Assembly (NCBI RefSeq): GCF_001899645.1
Contig: NZ_MKVV01000068.1
Location: forward strand, 1-58,753
DNA length: 58,753 nucleotides
Reading direction: 5' to 3'
Source of the DNA: Pseudonocardia sp. 73-21
GTDB lineage: Bacteria; Actinomycetota; Actinomycetes; Mycobacteriales; Pseudonocardiaceae
Under the pieces are notes generated by a model that was not told the DNA's origin, made no database searches, and worked only from the letters and a program-made list of their open reading frames with translations. Made by a program: the position numbers and the translations under genes. How positions within the stretch are numbered: the stretch's first letter is position 1; the number at the start of each line of letters is the position of its first letter. Below are positions 47,813 to 58,753 of the stretch, piece by piece.

Positions 47813-48934
47813 ATGCACCTGCGACGCCTCGCCGTCGCCGACTTCCGGTCGTGGGAGAAGGCCGAGCTGGACCTCGAACCCGGGGTCACGGTGCTGGTCG
47901 GGCCCAACGGGGTGGGCAAGACCAACCTCGTCGAGGCCGCCGGCTACATCGCCACGCTCGGCTCCCACCGCGTCGCCACCGACGCCCCGCTGATCCGCCG
48001 CGGCGCCGAGCACGCCGTGGTGCGCGGCCTGGTCGTGCACCACGGGCGCGAGCTGGGCGTCGAGCTGGAGATCACCGCGGGGCGCGCCAACCGGGCCCGG
48101 CTCAACCGGGCGGCCGCCAAGCCGCGCGACCTGCTCGGTGTCCTGCGCACCGTGCTGTTCGCGCCCGAGGACCTCGCGCTCGTGCGCGGCGACCCGGGTG
48201 AGCGCCGCCGCTTCATGGACGACACGCTCGTCTCCCGCTACCCCCGCTACGCAGGAGTCCGCGCCGACTACGACCGCGTGCTGCGGCAGCGCTCGGCCCT
48301 GCTGAAGACCGCCCGCAACGGGCGCGGCGACCTCTCCACCCTCGACGTCTGGGACGGTCACCTCGCCGCCCACGGCGCCGCTCTGCTCGCCGGCCGTCTC
48401 GACCTCGTCGCAGCCGTCGCGCCGCGCGCGGTCGAGGCGTTCGCGGAGGTCGCGCCGTCGTCGGAGCCCATCGCGGTGGGCTACCGCAGCGGGCTCGGGG
48501 ACGACCTCCCGCCCGACCGGCCGGCTCTGGAGGCCCTGCTGCTCGACGCGCTGGCCCGGGTCCGCCGCCAGGAGGTGGAGCGCGGCGTCTGCCTGGTCGG
48601 GCCGCACCGCGACGACCTGGAGCTCAGCCTCGGCGAGGGCCCCGCGAAGGGCTACGCCAGCCACGGTGAGTCATGGGCCCTCGCGCTCGCCCTGCGGCTG
48701 GCGTCCTACCGGCTGCTGCGCGACGACGACGTGGAGCCCGTGCTGATCCTCGACGACGTGTTCGCCGAACTGGACGCGCGTCGCCGCCGGGCGCTCGTCG
48801 ACGTCGCCCGGCGCGCCGAACAGGTGCTGATCACTGCGGCGGTGGCCGAGGACGTCCCCGACGGCCTCGCGGGTGCCCGCTTCGCGGTGGGCGGCGGCGT
48901 CGTGGAGCTGCTGCCGGAAGAGTCCACGTCATGA
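47813..48934 (+). CDS. recF: DNA replication and repair protein RecF
   Basis: A 373-residue SMC-like ATPase that helps load RecA at gaps. Walker [10 protein letters not shown] is at residues 30-38, the [16 protein letters not shown] block is family-typical, and the ABC signature and Walker B appear as [16 protein letters not shown] and [17 protein letters not shown]. Its start is fixed by the TAGCCT box six bases before the ATG. The stop overlaps an ATG that begins only an 18-codon frame. It is followed after 36 bases by dciA. Confidence 0.96.
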   Translation: MHLRRLAVADFRSWEKAELDLEPGVTVLVGPNGVGKTNLVEAAGYIATLGSHRVATDAPLIRRGAEHAVVRGLVVHHGRELGVELEITAGRANRARLNRAAAKPRDLLGVLRTVLFAPEDLALVRGDPGERRRFMDDTLVSRYPRYAGVRADYDRVLRQRSALLKTARNGRGDLSTLDVWDGHLAAHGAALLAGRLDLVAAVAPRAVEAFAEVAPSSEPIAVGYRSGLGDDLPPDRPALEALLLDALARVRRQEVERGVCLVGPHRDDLELSLGEGPAKGYASHGESWALALALRLASYRLLRDDDVEPVLILDDVFAELDARRRRALVDVARRAEQVLITAAVAEDVPDGLAGARFAVGGGVVELLPEESTS

Positions 48935-48968
48935 CGACGGCTGTGATCCAGGACACCTGGGGACAAGG

Positions 48969-48987
48969 TTGTGGATACTGTGGATAA
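48969..48987. promoter_or_regulatory. Two DnaA boxes at the dciA start
   Basis: TTGTGGATA (48969-48977) and TGTGGATAA (48979-48987). The second is the exact TTATCCACA consensus on the minus strand; the first is one or two bases off. The dciA start codon lies inside the first. Confidence 0.6.
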
Positions 48988-49615
48988 CTCGGGCCGCACT
49001 GGTGATGACCGGCACAAACAACCGTCCAGCGACGGCCGTCGACCGTCCGTCGTGCCCGATTCGCGCCCTGTTGTCCCCAACCCTGGGGACGGAGGTGAGC
49101 CGACCTCTCGTCGCGGGGCGGACATCGCGAGGGACGCGTTGCGCGCCGCGAGGGAAGCGTCCGCGCAGCGTTCGGCGGAACGTGCGGCGCAGCGGGGCGG
49201 GGCCAAGCCGGCGTCCAACCGGGGGAGGCGGCGGCGCTGGTCGGGCGCGGGCCCCGACGAGCGCGACCCGCAGCCGTTCGGCCGGCTGGTCGCCCGGGTG
49301 TCGCTGGACCGCGGCTGGTCGCCGCGCCTCACCGACGCCACGGTGCTCGGTCGCTGGCCCCAGCTCGTCGGCCCCGACATCGCCGACCACTGCACGCCGC
49401 TGTCGCTGCGCGACGGGGAACTGGTGCTGCAGGCGGAGTCCACGGCCTGGGCCACGCAGCTGCGCCAGCTGCAGCGCCAGCTGCTGACGCGGCTCGCCGC
49501 GAGCGTCGGGCGGGACGTGGTGAAGCGGATCCGCGTGGTGGCTCCGAGCGGCCCGACCTGGAAACACGGCCCGCGTACCGTCCGTGGCCGCGGCCCGCGT
49601 GACACCTACGGCTGA
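48971..49615 (+). CDS. dciA: DciA-type helicase loader (DUF721)
   Basis: A 214-residue protein of the DUF721 family, now called DciA, which helps the replicative helicase DnaB load in bacteria lacking DnaC. The first 85 residues are disordered and charged; the conserved domain follows: RDPQPFGRLVARVSLDRGWSPRLTDATVLGRWPQLVG, then ESTAWATQLRQLQRQLLTRLAASVGRDVV, and the GPRDTYG end seen also in M. tuberculosis Rv0004. The GTG at 48971 is the first in frame; a GTG three codons later is equally possible. The start region overlaps two DnaA boxes. Confidence 0.92.
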   Translation: MDTVDNSGRTGDDRHKQPSSDGRRPSVVPDSRPVVPNPGDGGEPTSRRGADIARDALRAAREASAQRSAERAAQRGGAKPASNRGRRRRWSGAGPDERDPQPFGRLVARVSLDRGWSPRLTDATVLGRWPQLVGPDIADHCTPLSLRDGELVLQAESTAWATQLRQLQRQLLTRLAASVGRDVVKRIRVVAPSGPTWKHGPRTVRGRGPRDTYG

Positions 49616-51937
<2,322 letters not shown>

Positions 51938-51981
51938 GAGCCTGGACGTCTCCGCACCCGCCTACGCAGAAGGACCCGCTC

Positions 51982-54510
<2,529 letters not shown>

Positions 54511-54545
54511 GCAGCGGGCCACCCAACGGAGGAGATTCCTCTCTC

Positions 54546-55550
54546 GTGAACGACGCGACGAGTACACCGGACGACCCCGACCGCACCGACCAGGACGGCC
54601 GGGGTGCGGTGGCCACGGGAGAGCAGGCCGCTGTCACCCCGGCCACCGGGGCCGGCACCGCGGGTACGCCCTCGGCGTCCCCGCGGCCCTCACCCACGCC
54701 GGCGGCCGAGCCGGTCGCCGAGGAGCCGGACGTGCCGGTCGCCCCGACCACGGAGAAGCCGGTCGCGAACGGCGGCACGCCGTCGCTGGACAAGCGGGCC
54801 GCCGCCTCCGCGGCGGTCGCCGCCGAGGCCCCCACCGCCCACCTGCGGGTGCCCGCCCCGTCGAACGGTGCGCATCCCGCGCCGGCCGACGACGACGTGA
54901 CCCGTCCCGTCGGGCCGGGAGAGCTCCCGGCCACGGGTCCGGTGCCCGGCCCCGGACCGGCCGCGGCCGCGCCGCCCCCGTGGCAGCGCGTGCCGGGTCG
55001 GGAGGCCCAGATCCCGGCGCAGTCCGGGCCACCGCCGGCTCCACGGCCGGCAGGTGGGCTGCTCGAGGACGAGGGCCCCACCGCGTTCCTCGAGGCTCCG
55101 GCCCGGGCCGACGAGGCGGCGGGTGCCGACGGTCAGCCGGCGGAGAAGGGCGGCACGTGGGGCTCGGTGCGCGCGGTGCGCAACCGTCCGCCGCGCCAGG
55201 CCGCCCTGCAGCTCAAGCGGCTCGACCCGTGGTCGGTGCTCAAGCTGGCCCTGGTGCTCGCGGTGGTGCTGTTCTTCATCTGGCTGGTGGCCGTCGGGGT
55301 GCTCTACGGCGTCCTGGGCGGCATGGGGGTGTGGGACCGCCTCAACGGCACCTACGCCGACCTCGTCTCCGGAGAGGCCCCCACCGGCAGTCCGCTGATC
55401 AGCGCGGGCCGCGTCTTCGGCCTGGCCGCGGTGGTCGGGGCGATCAACAGCCTGCTGTTCGCCGTGGCCATCACCGTCGGGGCGTTCGTCTACAACGTGT
55501 CGGCCGACCTCGTCGGCGGCATCGAGGTCACGCTCTCGGAGCGCGACTGA
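54546..55550 (+). CDS. DUF3566 family membrane protein (Rv0007-like)
   Basis: A 334-residue protein with a long disordered N-terminal half (residues 1-215, Pro/Ala-rich) and a C-terminal DUF3566 domain: LKRLDPWSVLKLALVLAVVLFFIWLVAVGVLYGVLGGMGVWDRLN, a short outer loop, and a second membrane segment near residues 290-315. It always follows gyrA in actinobacteria; function is unknown, though mycobacterial relatives are linked to cell division or envelope growth. GTG start with GGAGGAGA about ten bases before it. It is probably on the gyrase transcript. Confidence 0.88.
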   Translation: MNDATSTPDDPDRTDQDGRGAVATGEQAAVTPATGAGTAGTPSASPRPSPTPAAEPVAEEPDVPVAPTTEKPVANGGTPSLDKRAAASAAVAAEAPTAHLRVPAPSNGAHPAPADDDVTRPVGPGELPATGPVPGPGPAAAAPPPWQRVPGREAQIPAQSGPPPAPRPAGGLLEDEGPTAFLEAPARADEAAGADGQPAEKGGTWGSVRAVRNRPPRQAALQLKRLDPWSVLKLALVLAVVLFFIWLVAVGVLYGVLGGMGVWDRLNGTYADLVSGEAPTGSPLISAGRVFGLAAVVGAINSLLFAVAITVGAFVYNVSADLVGGIEVTLSERD

Positions 55551-55604
55551 GCTGGGATGTGTGTGGGGGGGGTATCCCCCTGCAGGCGGCCGGAGGCGCT
55601 GGGG

Positions 55605-55610
55605 TAACCT
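55605..55610 (+). promoter_or_regulatory. -10 box of tRNA-Ile
   Basis: TAACCT, 15 bases before the tRNA 5' end. Confidence 0.5.
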
Positions 55611-55625
55611 CGTCTCCGCCGCAGG

Positions 55626-55699
55626 GGGCCTATAGCTCAGTTGGTTAGAGCGCATCGCTGATAACGATGAGGTCGGTGGTTCAAATCCACCTAGGCCCA
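55626..55699 (+). tRNA. ileT: tRNA-Ile (GAT)
   Basis: A 74-base cloverleaf: acceptor GGGCCTA with TAGGCCC, anticodon stem CATCG/CGATG with loop CTGATAA, anticodon GAT at 55660-55662, T-arm GGTGG-TTCAAAT-CCACC. Discriminator A at 55699; the CCA end is not encoded. Confidence 0.98.
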
Positions 55700-55732
55700 C
55701 TCTGTATCCCCTCGGGACAGGCAGGACGTTCA

Positions 55733-55846
55733 ATGAAGAAGATTCTCGCCGTCATCGTCGCACTCGCGGCCGGGGCCCTCGTGTTCTCGAAGGTCCGCTC
55801 CTCCCGCGAGGACAACGACCTGTGGCACGAGGCCACCACGAGCTGA
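55733..55846 (+). CDS. DLW-39 family small protein
   Basis: A 37-residue protein with a membrane-spanning N-terminus (MKKILAVIVALAAGALVFSK) and the family-defining DLW motif in REDNDLWHEATTS. Function unknown; it is conserved between tRNA-Ile and tRNA-Ala in many actinobacteria. It has no clear ribosome site (GGACG lies about eight bases before the ATG) and probably shares the tRNA transcript. A hairpin begins at its stop codon. Confidence 0.88.
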   Translation: MKKILAVIVALAAGALVFSKVRSSREDNDLWHEATTS

Positions 55847-55867
55847 GCAGGTATCGTCTCCTGCTCA
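55844..55867 (+). terminator. Hairpin between DLW-39 and tRNA-Ala
   Basis: TGAGCAGG (55844-55851) with CCTGCTCA (55860-55867), loop TATCGTCT. The TATCGT in its loop could instead be a -10 box for tRNA-Ala. Confidence 0.55.
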
Positions 55868-55871
55868 GCAC

Positions 55872-55947
55872 GGGGACGTAGCTCAATTGGCAGAGCACCG
55901 CCTTTGCAAGGCGGGGGTTAGGGGTTCGATTCCCCTCGTCTCCACCA
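55872..55947 (+). tRNA. alaT: tRNA-Ala (TGC)
   Basis: A 73-base body plus encoded CCA. Acceptor GGGGACG with CGTCTCC contains the G3-U70 wobble pair that identifies alanine tRNAs. Anticodon TGC at 55905-55907 within loop TTTGCAA; T-arm GGGG-TTCGATT-CCCC. The integrase gene begins 82 bases later, so the 3' end is the likely attachment site. Confidence 0.98.
55931..55947. other. Probable attachment core (attL) in the tRNA-Ala 3' end
   Basis: Tyrosine integrases of actinobacterial elements typically recombine at tRNA 3' ends and restore the gene. The matching distal copy is not in the window, so the exact core cannot be set. Confidence 0.45.
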
Positions 55948-55996
55948 CGTCTGACCTGCGCGTACAGTGCATGTGGGCCTCGGACATTTGATCACT

Positions 55997-56017
55997 GGCA
56001 TCCACGATGGCATCCAC
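55997..56017. repeat. Two 12-base-spaced GGCATCCAC repeats before int
   Basis: GGCATCCAC at 55997-56005 and 56009-56017, ending one base before the TAGCGT box of the integrase promoter. They could be integrase arm sites or regulator-binding iterons. Confidence 0.6.
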
Positions 56018-56023
56018 TAGCGT
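56018..56023 (+). promoter_or_regulatory. -10 box of the integrase gene (leaderless)
   Basis: TAGCGT, six bases before the GTG start. Confidence 0.55.
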
Positions 56024-56029
56024 CGTGAC

Positions 56030-57358
56030 GTGGCCAAACGAGCTGCTCAGCGGCGCGATCGGGGGATGATCCGCCAACGCGGTAACTCGTTCCAGGTCGT
56101 CGTGTTCGCTGGCCGCGATCCGCTGACGAAGCGGAAGCTCTACCTCCGTGAGTCGACCACCGACGAGCGCGAGGCGGAGAAGATCCGGACCCGGCTCCTG
56201 GCCCAGGTCGACGCGCATAGGCACTCGAAGACCCGTGCGACGTTCCGGGTCGCGATGGACAAGTGGCTGCGAACGCACGACGTCGAGGAGACGACCCGCG
56301 CGAGCTACGAGCAGTACGCCCGCGTGCACCTGTACCCGGCGTTCGGGGACCAGCCGGTGGGTCGGGTGACCACGCAGCTGCTGGAGGAGTTCTACGCCGA
56401 GCTGAGGCGCTGCAGCGCTCGCTGCGCCGGGCGGGCTGTCGTCAAGCACCGCACAAGCGATCCGCACGAGTGCCGCGTCGTGCAGCACAAGCGACCGCCG
56501 GGCCGGCCTCCTGTCAACGGCTACCCGTCACATGATTGCGCCGAGAAGGGCTGCAGGGTCATCGAGTGTCGGCCCCACGCGTGCGTACCACTGTCGCCGG
56601 CCACGATCCGCCGCATCCACTTCGCGATCCGCGGCGTGCTGGGCGCAACGGTGCGCTGGGGCTGGATCACCGACAACCCGGCCGTGATCGCCCGCAAGCC
56701 GCGCGTCCCGACGCCGCAGCCCGATCCGCCGACGGTGGCCCAGGCCGCGCGGATCATCGACGCGGCGTGGGCTCAGGACGACGACTGGGGCACGCTCGTC
56801 TGGCTGGTGATGGTTACCGGGATGCGGCGTGCCGAGCTGCTCGCGCTGCGCTGGTCCGACGTCGACCTCGATGCCGCTGTGCTGACGGTCCGGCGCAACT
56901 ACGTGCGCGTGGGCCGGCGCTCGATCGAGAAGGACACCAAGACCCACCAGATGCGCCGTCTCGCCCTCGATCCCGCCACGATCGACGTGATGACCGAGCA
57001 CCGTGACCGGTACGCCAAGAAGTGCCGACAGGCCGCTGTTCCGGCTCTGGACATGGCCTACCTGTTCTCTTACCGGCCCCTGAACGACCGCCCGTGCGAT
57101 CCCAGCGGCGTGACCCACCGCTATGGCCGAATGTGCGCTGAGCTGGGCATCAGCAGCCATCTGCACGCCCTCCGGCATTACTCCGCCACTGAACTGCTCT
57201 CGGCTGGCATCGACCTGCGCACCGTCGCCGGCCGACTCGGCCATGTCGGAGGTGGTGCGACCACTTTGCGCGTTTACGCGGCATGGGTTGGGGAGTCCGA
57301 CCGTCGTGCGGCCGAGTTGCTTGGCGGTCGGATGCGCCGACCCACCCGAGGTGGCTAA
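56030..57358 (+). CDS. int: Tyrosine recombinase, integrase of an actinobacterial element
   Basis: A 442-residue phage-type integrase. An N-terminal arm-binding region (residues 1-65) and SAM-like core-binding domain (70-130) are followed by a Cys/His-rich insert at about 125-190 (CSARC, HDCAEKGC, ECRPHAC) that probably binds zinc and is common in integrases of actinobacterial integrative conjugative elements. The catalytic domain has Arg266 (TGMRRAELLALRW), His379 and Arg382 (HALRHYS) and the nucleophile Tyr416. Leaderless-type GTG start with TAGCGT six bases before it. Gene and tRNA-Ala share orientation. The element's other genes, beyond one cargo gene, are outside the window. Confidence 0.94.
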   Translation: MAKRAAQRRDRGMIRQRGNSFQVVVFAGRDPLTKRKLYLRESTTDEREAEKIRTRLLAQVDAHRHSKTRATFRVAMDKWLRTHDVEETTRASYEQYARVHLYPAFGDQPVGRVTTQLLEEFYAELRRCSARCAGRAVVKHRTSDPHECRVVQHKRPPGRPPVNGYPSHDCAEKGCRVIECRPHACVPLSPATIRRIHFAIRGVLGATVRWGWITDNPAVIARKPRVPTPQPDPPTVAQAARIIDAAWAQDDDWGTLVWLVMVTGMRRAELLALRWSDVDLDAAVLTVRRNYVRVGRRSIEKDTKTHQMRRLALDPATIDVMTEHRDRYAKKCRQAAVPALDMAYLFSYRPLNDRPCDPSGVTHRYGRMCAELGISSHLHALRHYSATELLSAGIDLRTVAGRLGHVGGGATTLRVYAAWVGESDRRAAELLGGRMRRPTRGG

Positions 57359-57412
57359 GACGCAGTAGGTTGAGCTCCTACCGTTGTAGGCAGAAATCAA
57401 GGGAGGGGAATC

Positions 57413-58312
57413 TTGGACCAGGACAACGCACCTCAGACTAGTGGGGACTCAGCCACACTTAGAAATCGAATCGCAGCGACTGAGGACTTTGTTGATATAG
57501 CCGAGCGTCTGACTGCAGTGGGCGATCTGGAGTGGGTGGCCGTAGAGTCAGATTTCCGACTGCTCGCAGTAAATACTTCGCTCCGGCGGCAACTCGAGAG
57601 CATTCAAGCAGCAGTCATGCTCTGTCAGCAAGGGCTTGGACATCTGGCCGTTGCATTCGTTCGGGCGTCCCTCGAAGATGTGATGTACCTCGGCTTCTTT
57701 GTCTCGCTCGACCGAGAAGACTCTCAGCATCTTTTCAAAACAATGGGAACCTGGGACCATCTGAGGTCATTGCTAGCCCAGCGGGAGTACGTCGGTGACG
57801 AGGCTATGCACACTCTCTGGTACTCTCAGGAATTTCTAAACTGGGCTGAACTCCTCAAAGACCAAACTCGCAGTGAGCTGAAGCAACTTCAGAAGAAGTA
57901 TAGGTGGTCGGGAGGTATTCTCCCCGCAGGAGACTGGATAGCTGAAAGGTCGGGACACGGTGACCTTTATGGCTATTTGCATGCGGCGACGAGCCGTGCC
58001 CTCCACTTCTCCGCTGGCGAGATCTTGCGTCGCGGTTGGGGCGAGCCTTCAGGTAAAGTCATCACGGACAAGCCAGAGTTTCGTGAGCACCTTGCTGCTT
58101 TTGCGCTCGATCAGTTGTGGCGCCTGTTCCTCGACACACTGAAGGCCGCGGAGCCGCTCATCGAAGCGGCTGGATTGAGCAGTGATCCCGCCCTGGACTT
58201 CGAAGAGATGAAGCCCATCTTGGATCGACTTCTTGCAATAGGGCGAGTGCCCCTCGTTCACGCCCACGAGTGGAATCTAACCCCCGAAGGACCACTCGGC
58301 ACTTCCAGTTGA
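57413..58312 (+). CDS. DUF5677-like protein, likely element cargo
   Basis: A 299-residue, largely helical protein. The layout (central VAFVRASLEDVMYLGFF, then YGYLHAATSRALHFS with its conserved histidines, then a late helical LDQLWRLFLDTLKAAEPLIEAAG) resembles DUF5677-type proteins, whose role is not established; some sit in defence islands. I do not assign a function. The DNA has many A/T-ending codons (for example ATA, AAA, TTT), unlike every core gene here, pointing to recent acquisition. A strong GGGAGGGG site precedes the TTG start by four bases. It lies 54 bases after int. Confidence 0.7.
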   Translation: MDQDNAPQTSGDSATLRNRIAATEDFVDIAERLTAVGDLEWVAVESDFRLLAVNTSLRRQLESIQAAVMLCQQGLGHLAVAFVRASLEDVMYLGFFVSLDREDSQHLFKTMGTWDHLRSLLAQREYVGDEAMHTLWYSQEFLNWAELLKDQTRSELKQLQKKYRWSGGILPAGDWIAERSGHGDLYGYLHAATSRALHFSAGEILRRGWGEPSGKVITDKPEFREHLAAFALDQLWRLFLDTLKAAEPLIEAAGLSSDPALDFEEMKPILDRLLAIGRVPLVHAHEWNLTPEGPLGTSS

Positions 58313-58753
58313 ACACAAATCTTTAGCGTAGCTCACAACTCCCGGCCGTTTGTTCGAGGAGCCTGGCGGTCTCGAACGTCGACAGCAATGGCGTTACTCT
58401 GTGGCTCGCGGCCACTGCTTGATCTTCGAATGTCGAACAACGGGCGTGATCAAGTGGTGGCCGTTGCACGTCCGGGATCGCCACGCTGGGAAGATCACGA
58501 TCTACGGCCGAAGTACAAGAACCTACCGACGGGGCTCCGCCCCACGCCCCGGCCCTCACTCTGGTGGAGGTGGTGGCTACTCCACCGCCGACCGGTCGCC
58601 CTGACGGGATGCCACACCGCCGGTGGGGGTGCAAGCGGAACTGCTGCTTGCACCCCCACCGCCGGCGCAGCCTTACTGCGTACGCCCGATCGACGGTGGA
58701 GTAGCACAGACCCGAGTCATAACGGGCTCTTCCGGAAATGGAGTGCGGCTGAG
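58313..58753. other. Element DNA without a recognisable gene
   Basis: 441 bases. Short open frames have low-complexity Arg/Gly/Ser composition and no family resemblance. The only clear structure is a long perfect hairpin at 58621-58661. Confidence 0.6.
58621..58661. terminator. Strong 16-bp hairpin in the element
   Basis: CGGTGGGGGTGCAAGC (58621-58636) pairs exactly with 58646-58661; loop GGAACTGCT. It could be a bidirectional terminator or a transfer/replication site. Confidence 0.6.

Noticed and set aside
48931..48987. 18-codon frame overlapping the recF stop as ATGA
   Set aside because: Its last codons are made of the DnaA boxes; no family resemblance. It could couple translation but I see no positive evidence.
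58350..58604. 84-residue frame after the cargo gene
   Set aside because: Arg/Gly/Ser-rich, no start signal, codon pattern unlike coding sequence.

Overview
This window reads as the chromosomal replication-origin region of a very GC-rich actinobacterium. The gene order (pcnA, a Nudix gene, a DUF6049 gene, murJ, sigM, trxB, trxA, cwlM, GNAT, parB, parA, rsmG, jag, yidC, yidD, rnpA, rpmH, dnaA, oriC, dnaN, gnd, recF, dciA, gyrB, gyrA, DUF3566, tRNA-Ile, tRNA-Ala) is the actinomycete origin layout. A gnd gene between dnaN and recF, decarboxylating 6-phosphogluconate dehydrogenase, and the overall style suggest the Pseudonocardiaceae, probably Pseudonocardia. That placement is inference from remembered gene order; no search was run.

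Layout. (1) 1-20.3 kb: a Nudix hydrolase, DUF3052, an operon ponA plus GT87-like membrane protein, DUF5318, a PadR regulator with ino1, a secreted NlpC/P60 hydrolase, an SDR, a TetR-controlled acyl-CoA dehydrogenase and phosphotransferase, a UPF0158/nucleotidyltransferase fusion with a HEPN partner, leuS with an apparent leucine attenuator, an SdpI-like protein, DUF427, YqgE and an MFS transporter. Most of this block matches, as a mirror image, the Rv0037-Rv0051 segment that in Mycobacterium tuberculosis lies on the other side of dnaA. (2) 20.4-44.5 kb: the classical left-of-dnaA cluster, covering tRNA CCA addition, lipid II flipping (MurJ and a separate pseudokinase), sigM with an anti-sigma candidate, thioredoxin, CwlM, chromosome partitioning (ParAB with four parS sites), and the rsmG-jag-yidC-yidD-rnpA-rpmH string. 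(3) 44.5-45.6 kb: oriC with about eight DnaA boxes and an AT-rich stretch. (4) 45.6-55.9 kb: dnaN, gnd, recF, dciA, gyrB, gyrA, DUF3566, then tRNA-Ile, a 37-residue DLW-39 protein and tRNA-Ala. (5) 56.0 kb to the end: the left end of an integrated element entering at tRNA-Ala, with a tyrosine integrase and a lower-GC DUF5677-like cargo gene.

How the genes work together. The core of the window couples initiation (DnaA, DciA, DnaN, RecF, gyrase) with segregation (ParA, ParB, parS) and membrane or cell-wall biogenesis (YidC, YidD, PonA, MurJ, CwlM, NlpC/P60). Genes on each arm are mostly transcribed away from oriC. Many genes lack a Shine-Dalgarno sequence and instead carry a TANNNT box 6-8 bases before an ATG or GTG, so leaderless transcription looks common here.

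Main points for a second look: a seven-codon leader peptide with tandem CTT leucine codons followed by two stacked hairpins before leuS; the UPF0158-MNT/HEPN pair with altered catalytic residues; a degenerate GATCA-bounded repeat of about 57-62 bases found next to dnaA and again after the SdpI gene; a perfect inverted repeat lying exactly at the junction of the mirrored block; a gene-free 1.2 kb parS region; and a structured, ydaO-lacking leader before the NlpC/P60 gene.
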